A DNA stretch of 30,557 bases from Reyranella sp. GTDB lineage: Bacteria; Pseudomonadota; Alphaproteobacteria; Reyranellales; Reyranellaceae. Where the stretch lies: contig JAUXST010000470.1 in the NCBI GenBank assembly GCA_030679805.1, positions 1-30,557 of the forward strand, given 5' to 3'. A program made the position numbers and the translations under genes. Position 1 is the stretch's first letter, and every line of letters starts with the position of its first letter. Positions 23,291-30,557 of this stretch are shown here, in pieces. Below the pieces are notes generated by a model. The model did no database searches, was not told the origin of the DNA, and saw only the letters and a list, made by a program, of their open reading frames with translations.

Positions 23291-23778
23291 TGTTGCGGAT
23301 TCCTGAGGCGCACGAGGTTGGTGCGTTTGAAGTCGATGACGATTTCTTCGCGCTGGTTGAAGCCCCTGGTGTGCCAGGTGACGATCCCGAATCCCTTGTG
23401 CGAGTCCGAGACGCGATGGTCGAGTACGGCCGATTCAGCGCGCAGCGAATCGCCGGGATAGACGGCCTGGTGATAGGTGAGTTCGTTCACGCCCAGAAAG
23501 GGCCCGCCGCCCTCGCTCAGATCCTCGACCGTGAGGCCGAAGACCGTGGTGAAGACCAACAGCGGGTTGGCGACGATGCCGGGATGGCCGTGGGCGCTGG
23601 CGTAGGCGGCGTTGAAGTAGTGCGGGTTGAAATGCAGCGTCAGCGTCGAGAAGAGGGTGCTCTCCGACTCGGTGATGGTGCGGCCCCAATGGTGCTTGAA
23701 GACGCGCCCGACCTCGAAATCCTCGTAGCGGTTACCCTTCGGCACCGGCCGGGCGCGGGCCCTGAAATCCTCCGACAT
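23287..23778 (-). CDS. Second MaoC-like hydratase
   Basis: This 163-residue hot-dog protein is the MaoC family's other type in this operon. It opens with PVPKGNRYEDFEVGRVFKHHWGRT in outline (residues 12-35). The active-site stretch is LTLHFNPHYFNAAYA, followed by HPGIVANPLLVFTTVFGLTVEDLSE and YPGDSLRAES, with an ending like those of mesaconyl-CoA hydratase (NQREEIVIDFKR). It is clearly different from the other MaoC protein encoded downstream, so the two may form a heteromer or act on different isomers. The ATG at 23778 is preceded by GGAG and lies 10 bases after the MmgE/PrpD stop. Its TGA overlaps the acyl-CoA dehydrogenase start as ATGA. Confidence 0.88.
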   Translation of the reverse strand: MSEDFRARARPVPKGNRYEDFEVGRVFKHHWGRTITESESTLFSTLTLHFNPHYFNAAYASAHGHPGIVANPLLVFTTVFGLTVEDLSEGGGPFLGVNELTYHQAVYPGDSLRAESAVLDHRVSDSHKGFGIVTWHTRGFNQREEIVIDFKRTNLVRLRNPQQ

Positions 23779-23788
23779 TCTGTCTCCG

Positions 23789-25138
23789 TTAGCTCTTTGC
23801 TGAGGCGCGGGCGAGTTCGCCCACGTCGGTGAGGCTGTCGATGCGCTCGATCGCATCGTGCAGGCGCTTGGCGCCGGCTGCGCCCAGGATCGGCGTGACC
23901 AGGCTCTCGTACTTGGCCTCGATCGCCTGGCGCTGCTTGGCCACGTCGGCCCAGGGGATGCCCGAGTCGTGCGTGGCCTCGATGATCGTGCCGTCGTCGA
24001 GCTGGATCGCCATCTCGGCCAGCGAATGGGCCCAGTTCGGCTTGAAATCGATATCGACCTTTTGGCGTAGTGCCTGGATGCGCGGATCCTGGGTGATCGC
24101 GTCGTTGTAGGACTCGAGGTTCGCCGTATCGACGCCGGTCAGCGCCATGGCGATGGTCTGGCGCAGCGAAAACTTGGCTTCGAGGCCGGTGGTCGGATGC
24201 GGGATGTTGCAGACCTTGTCCGAGCCCGAATCGATGCGTAGCAGGATCTTCCGCACCCGTTCGGGCGGGAAGTTGTTCTTGAGCCGGATCTCCTTGGCGC
24301 ATTCGATGGGCGCGTGCGTCAGGTAGCAGGCGGCGTGATACTTGAAGAGGTTGTTGCGCAGGTGCCAGCCGGCCGGCGGTTCGCCGAGCGCGGCATCGGC
24401 GTTCATGTGGTCGCTCTGCGAGGAGGCGAATCCCTGGTCGCATTCCAGCGAATCGCCGCGCGCGGTAAACCCCTTGGCGGCGAGACGAGCGGCCCGCAGG
24501 CCATGCTCCGAGGCGGTGCCGGCGTGCAGCGGCTTGCACATGGTCCCGAAGTTGGATTTCAGGCCGGCGGCCTGGGTAGCGGCGATGCCGAAGGCGACGG
24601 CCAACTGCCTGTCGTCGAGGCCGAGCATGCGGCCGGCGGCGGCGGTGGCCGAGAAGGAGCCGACCGTGCCGGTGACGTGGAAGCCTTTCTGATAATGGCT
24701 GGGTGCCACCAGGCGGCCGACCCGACCCGAGGTCTCGTAGCCGGCGACGAAGCTCTCGATGAACAGCCGGCCGGAGGCTCCGGTCTGCTCCCCGAGCGCC
24801 AGCAGGGCAGGCACTACGGTCACGGTCGGATGGCCGCCCATGGCGAAATTGACGTCGTCGTAATCGAGGGCGTGGCTGGCAGCACCGTTGATCAGGGTCG
24901 CAGCCGACGGCAGCACGCGCTCGGAGCGGCCGACCAGGGTCGCCGGTCCCCTGGCGCCGTCCTCAAGCGCTTCGGCGACGAGTATTTCAGTCAGTTCCTC
25001 CTGCGCGCCGGCGACGGTCACGGCGAACCAGTCGAGCAGGCACTGCTTGGTGCGCTCGACCAGATCATCCGGCAGGTCGTTCCAGGCGAGGTGGGCGGCC
25101 CGCTTGGCGATTTCGGCAGTGACAGGAACGGCGGTCAT
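23789..25138 (-). CDS. MmgE/PrpD family protein
   Basis: This 449-residue protein belongs to the family of 2-methylcitrate dehydratase (PrpD) and cis-aconitate decarboxylase. The all-helical N-terminal domain includes ASHALDYDDVN (Asp92, Asp94, Asp95), GGHPTVTVVPAL (His103), KGFHVTGTVG (His154) and MCKPLHAGTASEHG (Lys202). The smaller C-terminal lid domain starts near residue 270. These polar residues sit where the active site of cis-aconitate decarboxylase lies, but they are shared across the family and do not settle the reaction. AGGAGG before ATG 25138 is the strongest ribosome site of the operon, and this is its first gene. It may dehydrate, decarboxylate or isomerise a branched carboxylic acid feeding the CoA steps. 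Confidence 0.93.
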   Translation of the reverse strand: MTAVPVTAEIAKRAAHLAWNDLPDDLVERTKQCLLDWFAVTVAGAQEELTEILVAEALEDGARGPATLVGRSERVLPSAATLINGAASHALDYDDVNFAMGGHPTVTVVPALLALGEQTGASGRLFIESFVAGYETSGRVGRLVAPSHYQKGFHVTGTVGSFSATAAAGRMLGLDDRQLAVAFGIAATQAAGLKSNFGTMCKPLHAGTASEHGLRAARLAAKGFTARGDSLECDQGFASSQSDHMNADAALGEPPAGWHLRNNLFKYHAACYLTHAPIECAKEIRLKNNFPPERVRKILLRIDSGSDKVCNIPHPTTGLEAKFSLRQTIAMALTGVDTANLESYNDAITQDPRIQALRQKVDIDFKPNWAHSLAEMAIQLDDGTIIEATHDSGIPWADVAKQRQAIEAKYESLVTPILGAAGAKRLHDAIERIDSLTDVGELARASAKS

Positions 25139-25205
25139 GGAGCCTCCTTCGATCAGGCGCCGGAGTGTCGGACACCGGCCGCGGCCTTGTCCACTTCGGC
25201 TGGCG

Positions 25206-25811
25206 TCACGGCTTCCGCGCAACGATATGGAAGATGTGCCAGTGCTTCGATTTGCCTCGCGGCGTGACACCATCGGCTTCTTCTTCCTCGAACATTTCGA
25301 GCTCGAGACCTTCCAGCAGCGCAAGCGCCTCCTCGCGGCGCAGGAAGGTGATGCCGGGACGGTCGACCCAGCTATCGCGCGGACCGTACCATTGACCGCT
25401 GAAGCGGCCGCCGGACGGGAGACCTTCCCGGATGCGGTCCCACAGAGCGTGAAAAGCCTGAGGTTCGCAGAGAGGCATGGCGAAACTCGAATTGACCAGA
25501 AGCGTGCCGAGCGGAATGGGGACTTCCTCGAAGCGGGCGACGACGGGCGTCACGTCGCTGTTCGGGGGAAGAGGCCGAGCCTGAAGTTGCCGCAAAGCCT
25601 CAGGTTCGGCATCGACGGCGACGACGCGCCAGCCTCGCCGTAACAACTCGGTGGCGTCGCGGCCGTCGCCGCAGCCGAGATCGAGGGCGAGCGCACCTGG
25701 CGGCGTGACGCCGAAGGCGTCGAGCGCGGCCAGCAGTGTCTTGCGCGGCGGACGATCGCGAAGCTTGTCGTAATACGCGGCCCAGCCGGCGGATTGCTCG
25801 TTTTCCGTCAT
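25206..25811 (-). CDS. Class I SAM-dependent methyltransferase
   Basis: This is a soluble methyltransferase of 201 residues. The SAM-binding motif I is LALDLGCGDGRDATELL (residues 41-57), an acidic residue ends the second strand in VVAVDAEPEAL, and NSSFAMPL occupies the motif IV region. The order and size resemble small TehB/thiopurine-type methyltransferases. The substrate cannot be predicted. AGGAGGAA lies before ATG 25811. It ends 67 bases upstream of the MmgE/PrpD start on the same strand, so it could precede the catabolic operon in one transcript, although the gap is larger than any inside that operon. It diverges from the ABC importer genes. Confidence 0.88.
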   Translation of the reverse strand: MTENEQSAGWAAYYDKLRDRPPRKTLLAALDAFGVTPPGALALDLGCGDGRDATELLRRGWRVVAVDAEPEALRQLQARPLPPNSDVTPVVARFEEVPIPLGTLLVNSSFAMPLCEPQAFHALWDRIREGLPSGGRFSGQWYGPRDSWVDRPGITFLRREEALALLEGLELEMFEEEEADGVTPRGKSKHWHIFHIVARKP

Positions 25812-25905
25812 GCGCTTCCTCCTGGCGGCCCGCGCTTGTCGCGTGGCGCTTCGTGTGATCGTATCTCACCCTACAAAAATAAGGGTCACCTTCCGGGAGG
25901 AAATC

Positions 25906-26925
25906 ATGAAGAGACTGGCACGTCTCGCCATCGTTGCTGCACTTGTCTTCGCGCCCGCGGCGGCGAGGGCCGATCTCAAGGCGATCGAGGCGGCCGCGAA
26001 GAAAGAGGGTGAGCTGACGTGGTACGTCGCCCACTACACCTCCGAAGGGGCCGAGGATCTCGGTCGCGGCTTCACCGAAATGACCGGGATAAAGGTCAAT
26101 GTCGTGCGCACGACGGCGCAGGTCGCCTACCAGCGTCTGCTGCAGGATATTAAGAACAACCAGACGGTCTGCGATGTGTTTTCGTCGACCGACGTTGGCC
26201 ATTATGTCCGTCTGGCGGCCGAGGGACGGTTCGAAAAGTACGTTCCTGAAAGCGAGGCGAAGATTGTCCCGGCATTCAGGAACTTCGATCCTGCCGGCTA
26301 CTATCACCCGACGTCGGCCGGGCTCGTGCTGCTGACCTACAATTCCTCGAAGGTGAAGGCCGAGGATGCGCCCAAGAAGTGGACCGACCTTCTCGATATC
26401 AAATGGAAGGGCAAGGTCTCGGTCGGTCATCCCGGCTTCTCGGGCTATGTCGGCACATGGGTTCTGACCATGAAGAAACTCTACGGCTGGTCGTACTTCG
26501 AGAAACTCGAGAAGAACAAGCCGCAGATCGGTCGTTCCATCAACGACACCGTGACGGCGCTGGTCGCCGGCGAGCGTCAGGTGGCGGCGGGCGCGGATGG
26601 CTCGACGCTGTTCAGCGCAGCGCGCGGCAATCCGCTGGCGACGTCCTATCCGACGGACGGCTCCGTTCTGATCATCGCGCCTTCGGCGATCTTGAAAGGC
26701 AGCAAGCACCCCAACGCGGCGCGACTCTTCATGGAGTACCTCTATTCGATTGAGGCTTCGAAGATCAACGCCAAGCATTTCGGTGTCCCGCTCCGACCGG
26801 AAGTTCCGGCACCGCCGGGCGCCAAGCCCGTAGGTGAGGTCAAGACGATCCGGCCTACGGTCGCGGAGATCGACAAAGGCATCCCGGAAGTGATCGAGCT
26901 TTGGCGCGACACATTCGGCAACTGA
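25906..26925 (+). CDS. ABC transporter substrate-binding protein, Fe(III)/polyamine-like class
   Basis: This periplasmic receptor has 339 residues. A signal peptide ending in AARA (cleavage after residue 22) precedes a type II binding fold: LKAIEAAAKKEGELTWYVAHY, FTEMTGIKVNVVR, and GLVLLTYNSSKVKAEDAPKKWTDLLD. These are typical of the FbpA/AfuA iron receptors and their relatives for phosphonates and polyamines. The Tyr-Tyr pair that holds ferric iron in FbpA is not visible where expected; that region reads ADGSTLFSAARGNP. The ligand may therefore not be iron. GGGAGG stands six bases before ATG 25906. It is the first of three genes for a complete importer and diverges from the methyltransferase gene. 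Confidence 0.9.
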   Translation: MKRLARLAIVAALVFAPAAARADLKAIEAAAKKEGELTWYVAHYTSEGAEDLGRGFTEMTGIKVNVVRTTAQVAYQRLLQDIKNNQTVCDVFSSTDVGHYVRLAAEGRFEKYVPESEAKIVPAFRNFDPAGYYHPTSAGLVLLTYNSSKVKAEDAPKKWTDLLDIKWKGKVSVGHPGFSGYVGTWVLTMKKLYGWSYFEKLEKNKPQIGRSINDTVTALVAGERQVAAGADGSTLFSAARGNPLATSYPTDGSVLIIAPSAILKGSKHPNAARLFMEYLYSIEASKINAKHFGVPLRPEVPAPPGAKPVGEVKTIRPTVAEIDKGIPEVIELWRDTFGN

Positions 26926-26933
26926 CGGTGGCC

Positions 26934-28664
26934 ATGGCGGAGTCCTCGACCGAAGCGTCTCCGGCGGCAATCCCGCGCGCCGGCCGCTGGGACTCGAGTT
27001 GGCTCTTGTGGGCCGCGATCATCGCGATCCTGCTGATCCTGGTGGTGAGTCCGTTCGTCTATCTCGTGCTCACCAGCTTCCAGGCCGAACGCACCGGCGA
27101 CTTCACCCTGTCCAACTACGCCACCGCCTACGGACGGGCGCGCTACATCGATGCCTTGTTCAACTCCCTCCAACTCGGCGCCGGGGCCGCCCTGCTGGCC
27201 GGAGTCTTTGCCATCCCGCTCGCCTGGGGTGTCGCGCGGACCGACATGCCGGGCCGCGGCCTCACCCGCATGCTGGTGCTGGCGACCTTCATCACGCCGC
27301 CCTACACCGGCGCCGTGGCCTGGATCTTGCTTGCCGGACCGAACGCGGGCTGGCTGAACCGCTTCTACATATTAGTGACCGGCGCCGAGGCAGGGCCGTT
27401 CAACATCTACAGCTTCACCGGTCTCGTCGTCGTCATCGCACTCTATTCCTTTCCCTACATCTTCATCTTCACCACGGCGGCGCTCGAACTGGTGTCGTCG
27501 GAGATGGAGGATGCGGCCAACATCCTGGGAGCAGGGACCTGGCGCACGATGCGGCGCGTTACCCTGCCGCTCGCCCTGCCGGCAATCCTGGGCGGTCTCA
27601 TCATCTGCTTCCTGGAGGCGATTGCGCTCTTCGCCTCCCCGGCGATGATCGCGATCCCGGCGCGCTTCAACGTGGTGACGACGCAGCTCTACCAGTTCTT
27701 CGGCAATCCAGTCCGCGTCGAAGTGGCGGCGGCCTACGCCATGCCGCTGCTGGGCGTCACCGTCCTTCTTATCGTGGTGCAGCGCCTGATCACCTCGCGG
27801 AAGGGCTTCGCGACGCTTACGGGCAAGGGTGGTGAGCGACGGCCGATTCACCTCGGGCCCTGGCGCTGGGCGATGTTCGGCTATGCCATGCTGGTGGCCA
27901 GCCTGTCGGTGTTCCTGCCTTACATATTCCTGGTGCAATCGTCCCTGGCCAAGGCTTGGGGGCGAGGCTTCTCGCTGGACAACATCACGCTGCGTAACTT
28001 CAATTTCGTGCTGTTCGAGCATGCGACGGCGGCAAAGTCGGTGATCAACAGCTTCCTCTATGCCGGGGCTGCCGCCACGGCGGCGGTGCTGATCACGCTT
28101 GGCATCGCCTACATCGTGACGCGGCGACTGGTGCCGTTTGCCGAGGTTCTGGGCTTCCTCTGCGTGGCGCCTTTCGTGATTCCGGGCGTCGTGCTGGCAA
28201 TCGGCTTCTATGCCGCCTATGCGCCGCCACCTCTCTCGCTCTACGGTACCGCCCTGATCCTGATCCTGGCCTTCACCACGCGCTTCCTGCCGATCGGCTA
28301 CGTCAATGCCAGTGCGGCGCTCCGCAGTCTCAATCCGGAGATGGAGGAGGCCGTCCGCGTGCTGGGTGGCAGCCGCATGGTGGCGCTGCGGCGGGTCGTG
28401 GCACCGCTGCTCAAGCGCAGCCTGCTGGGCGCCTGGCTGCTGATCTTCATTCCGGCGACGCGCGAGCTGTCGTCGGCGATTTTCCTCTATGGTCCCAACA
28501 CCAAGGTGGCGTCCGTCATGATCTTCGACATGAGCGAGGAGGGGAACTTCGAGTACCTCTCGGCGCTGGCCCTGATCCTCCAGGTTCTGACGCTGCCGCT
28601 GCTCTATATCGGTCAGCGCGCACTCGGGCGCGACTTCATGCTGCGGCGCGCGGCGGCGACATGA
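26934..28664 (+). CDS. ABC transporter permease with two fused membrane domains, FbpB-like
   Basis: This inner-membrane permease of 576 residues carries two BPD_transp_1 domains in one chain, with about twelve membrane helices in total, as in FbpB-type iron(III) and related importers. Each half has an EAA loop that docks to the ATPase: EDAANILGAGTWRTMRRVTL near residue 190-210 and EEAVRVLGGSRMVALRRVVA near 475-495. The short hydrophilic N-terminus is followed by the first helix WAAIIAILLILVVSPFVYLV. I chose ATG 26934, eight bases after the receptor stop; GTG 26928 in frame is possible. Its TGA overlaps the ATPase start as ATGA, indicating coupled translation. Confidence 0.93.
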   Translation: MAESSTEASPAAIPRAGRWDSSWLLWAAIIAILLILVVSPFVYLVLTSFQAERTGDFTLSNYATAYGRARYIDALFNSLQLGAGAALLAGVFAIPLAWGVARTDMPGRGLTRMLVLATFITPPYTGAVAWILLAGPNAGWLNRFYILVTGAEAGPFNIYSFTGLVVVIALYSFPYIFIFTTAALELVSSEMEDAANILGAGTWRTMRRVTLPLALPAILGGLIICFLEAIALFASPAMIAIPARFNVVTTQLYQFFGNPVRVEVAAAYAMPLLGVTVLLIVVQRLITSRKGFATLTGKGGERRPIHLGPWRWAMFGYAMLVASLSVFLPYIFLVQSSLAKAWGRGFSLDNITLRNFNFVLFEHATAAKSVINSFLYAGAAATAAVLITLGIAYIVTRRLVPFAEVLGFLCVAPFVIPGVVLAIGFYAAYAPPPLSLYGTALILILAFTTRFLPIGYVNASAALRSLNPEMEEAVRVLGGSRMVALRRVVAPLLKRSLLGAWLLIFIPATRELSSAIFLYGPNTKVASVMIFDMSEEGNFEYLSALALILQVLTLPLLYIGQRALGRDFMLRRAAAT

Positions 28665-29722
28665 GCAAGCTGGTCCTGAAGAACGTCTCGCGCCGATATG
28701 GTGCGGTCGAGGCGGTCGCCGACTTCTCCCTCGAACTGCAGAAGGGCGAGTTCGTGTCGCTGCTGGGCCCGTCGGGCTGCGGCAAAACCACCACGCTTCG
28801 CATGATCGCAGGCTTCGCGCCGCCCAGTGCCGGCACGATCGAGATGGACGGCCAGCAGATTTCCTCGCCGTCCGGTGTCGTGCCGCCCGAGCGGCGGCGA
28901 ATGTCGATGATCTTCCAGAGCTATGCTATCTGGCCCAACATGACGGTGGGCCAGAATGTCGGCTTCGGCCTTCAGGTGCGCAAGATGTCGCGCGCCGAGA
29001 TCGACCGCCGGGTCGATGCGATCCTCGACGTCGTGCAGATGCGGAGCCTGAAAGGTCGCTATCCGTCGGAGCTGTCTGGTGGCCAGCAGCAGCGCGTGGC
29101 TCTGGCGCGCGCCATCGTGGTCGAACCCGAGGTCCTGCTGCTCGACGAGCCGCTCAGCAACCTCGATGCCAATCTGCGCGAGGAGATGCGGTTCGAGATC
29201 CGGCGACTGCACGACGAATTCAAGATCACAACCGTTTACGTGACGCACGACCAGTCCGAGGCCATGGTGACCTCGGACCGCATCGTCGTCATGAACAAGG
29301 GCCGGATCGAGCAGATCGACGCACCGCATGTTCTGTACGGCCGGCCGCGCAGCCGCTTCGTGGCGGGTTTCATCGGCCGCACCAACTTCCTCGAGGGAAC
29401 TCGGAACGGCAGCGACGTACGCTTCGACGGCTTCACGACGCCGGCCAGCGCGGTCGAGGGCGCGAGCGGAACTGGAGAGCTGCTCTATTCCCTGCGACCG
29501 CAAGCCGTCGGCCTGACTGGCCAGAAGCCGACTGGCCCGGGACTTGCTGTCGAGGCCGAAATCACCGACCGGGCCTATCTCGGCGAATACTGGGACTATC
29601 AGGCCCGGCCCTTGGGCGGCGCCAAGGCGATCCGGGTATCTACGGCACCGACCCAGATTTTCGAGGTCGGCAGCCATGTCTGGTTGGAGATCGATCCCGC
29701 CGCCATGGTACGCGTAGAATAG
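28661..29722 (+). CDS. ABC transporter ATP-binding protein
   Basis: This is the cytoplasmic ATPase of the importer, 353 residues. Walker A is GPSGCGKT (36-43), the Q-loop is Gln86 in FQSYAIWPN, the signature is LSGGQQQR (138-145), Walker B is LLLDEP (159-164) with catalytic Glu163, and the switch is His196 in VTHDQSEA. A C-terminal TOBE-like region (from about 240) follows, as in the iron(III), spermidine and maltose ATPases, and often senses or regulates. Replacing the common DLY/AVWP stretch, it has SYAIWPNMTV, typical of the FbpC/PotA group. ATGA overlap links it to the permease. It is followed after 22 bases by a CaiB/BaiF gene in the same direction. Confidence 0.95.
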   Translation: MSKLVLKNVSRRYGAVEAVADFSLELQKGEFVSLLGPSGCGKTTTLRMIAGFAPPSAGTIEMDGQQISSPSGVVPPERRRMSMIFQSYAIWPNMTVGQNVGFGLQVRKMSRAEIDRRVDAILDVVQMRSLKGRYPSELSGGQQQRVALARAIVVEPEVLLLDEPLSNLDANLREEMRFEIRRLHDEFKITTVYVTHDQSEAMVTSDRIVVMNKGRIEQIDAPHVLYGRPRSRFVAGFIGRTNFLEGTRNGSDVRFDGFTTPASAVEGASGTGELLYSLRPQAVGLTGQKPTGPGLAVEAEITDRAYLGEYWDYQARPLGGAKAIRVSTAPTQIFEVGSHVWLEIDPAAMVRVE

Positions 29723-29744
29723 TCTTTTAACCCAGAGTGAGAGC

Positions 29745-30557
29745 ATGACCGCAGGACCGCTTGCCCGTTTTACCGTTCTCGACCTCACGCGCGTGCGCGC
29801 CGGCCCGACCGCCGTACGCTACTTCGCCGACTGGGGCGCCAACGTCATCAAGATCGAAATGCCACCGGGCGTTGCCGAAGGCGACATGGGCGGGCCGCGG
29901 CATGGGCCTGATTTCCAGAATCTGCACCGCAACAAGCGTTCGATCACGCTCAACCTCAAAGAGCCGGATGGCAAGGCTGTCTTCATGAAGATGGTCGAGA
30001 AAGCCGACGTCGTGATCGAGAACTACCGCGCCGACGTGAAGTTCCGTCTCGGCATCGACTACGAAAGTCTGAAGAAGGTGAATCCGCGCATCGTGCTGGG
30101 CTCGATCTCGGGCTTCGGCCAGGACGGGCCCTATGCCGAGCGCGCAGGCTTCGACCAGATCGCCCAGGGCATGGGCGGCTTGATGTGGATCACGGGCATG
30201 CCGGGCGGCGGCCCGGTCCGTGCGGGCATCGCCGTGGCCGACGTGGGCGCGGGCCTTCACTGCGCCATCGGCGTGTTGATCGCACTCCTCGAGCGCGACA
30301 GCTCAGGGCAGGGGCAATGGGTGTCGAGTTCGCTGCTGCAGGCCATGATCTCGATGTGCGACTTCCAGGCCGCGCGCTGGACCATCGCCAAGGACGTGCC
30401 CGGCCAGGCCGGTAACAACCATCCGACGTCGATCCCGACCGGCGTTTTCCAGACCAAGGACGGCTATATCAACATCGCGGCGTCCGGTGGCCACATCTAC
30501 AAGCGTTTCTGCGAGTCCATCAAGGCGCCGGAGTTAATGACCGACGAACGCTTCAGC
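29745..30557 (+). CDS. CaiB/BaiF family CoA-transferase, 3' end beyond the window
   Basis: The first 271 codons of a class III CoA-transferase gene are visible; the frame is still open at the window edge. Family marks are FTVLDLTRVRAGPTAVRYFADWGANVIKIE in outline (residues 9-38), NKRSITLNLK, VVIENYRADV and the GFGQDGPY segment. Where the nucleophilic Asp is expected, the sequence reads VSSSLLQAMI with Gln199; the other CoA-transferase in this window has Asp214 there. Either this subfamily uses another residue or it does not form an aspartyl-CoA intermediate. ATG 29745 is preceded by GAGTGAGAG. It lies 22 bases after the ABC ATPase and may share its transcript, which hints that the importer brings in an acid to be activated. 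Confidence 0.9.
   Translation, partial: MTAGPLARFTVLDLTRVRAGPTAVRYFADWGANVIKIEMPPGVAEGDMGGPRHGPDFQNLHRNKRSITLNLKEPDGKAVFMKMVEKADVVIENYRADVKFRLGIDYESLKKVNPRIVLGSISGFGQDGPYAERAGFDQIAQGMGGLMWITGMPGGGPVRAGIAVADVGAGLHCAIGVLIALLERDSSGQGQWVSSSLLQAMISMCDFQAARWTIAKDVPGQAGNNHPTSIPTGVFQTKDGYINIAASGGHIYKRFCESIKAPELMTDERFS

Overview
The window is about 30.5 kb of GC-rich DNA with dense, mostly co-directional gene blocks. The gene content and the run aminotransferase, homoserine dehydrogenase, GlpX, RecJ point to an alphaproteobacterium. The many CaiB/BaiF CoA-transferases and periplasmic solute receptors recall Reyranella or Bradyrhizobium-like soil and water bacteria; the genus is an inference. No phage, insertion sequence, CRISPR array or plasmid gene was recognised.

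Layout. 1-1511: 3' part of a GMC oxidoreductase gene cut by the window edge. 1512-2024: the only stretch over 300 bases without a firm gene; it holds a palindrome, an extended -10 box, an intrinsic terminator, a possible 42-residue ORF and a hairpin. 2025-3839 (-): class I polyhydroxyalkanoate synthase. 4035-12139 (+): a long Pro/Ala-rich repeat lipoprotein with an OmpA-like end, then the core block aminotransferase, hom, glpX, recJ and tRNA-Glu(TTC). 12258-12890 (+): a second, small OmpA-type lipoprotein closed by a strong terminator. 12988-15280 (-): an orphan Leu/Ile/Val-type receptor gene followed by an Asp-box beta-propeller gene. 15359-17282: a dienelactone-hydrolase-like gene (+) facing a GST and VOC/glyoxalase pair (-). 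17355-18314 (+): an orphan TctC/Bug receptor.

18311-25138 (-) is the most notable region: seven genes packed with 1-4 base overlaps or gaps of 9-11 bases. In transcription order they are MmgE/PrpD, MaoC hydratase, acyl-CoA dehydrogenase, a second MaoC hydratase, CaiB/BaiF CoA-transferase, malyl/citramalyl-CoA-type lyase and an MFS transporter. The set can be read as uptake, CoA activation, oxidation or hydration, and retro-Claisen cleavage of a branched C4-C5 dicarboxylic acid of the itaconate, mesaconate or methylsuccinate type.

25206-30557: a methyltransferase gene (-) diverges from a three-gene ABC importer operon (receptor, fused double permease, ATPase), followed by a second CaiB/BaiF gene that runs off the window and has Gln where the family's catalytic Asp normally lies. 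No transcription factor gene was recognised anywhere in the window.
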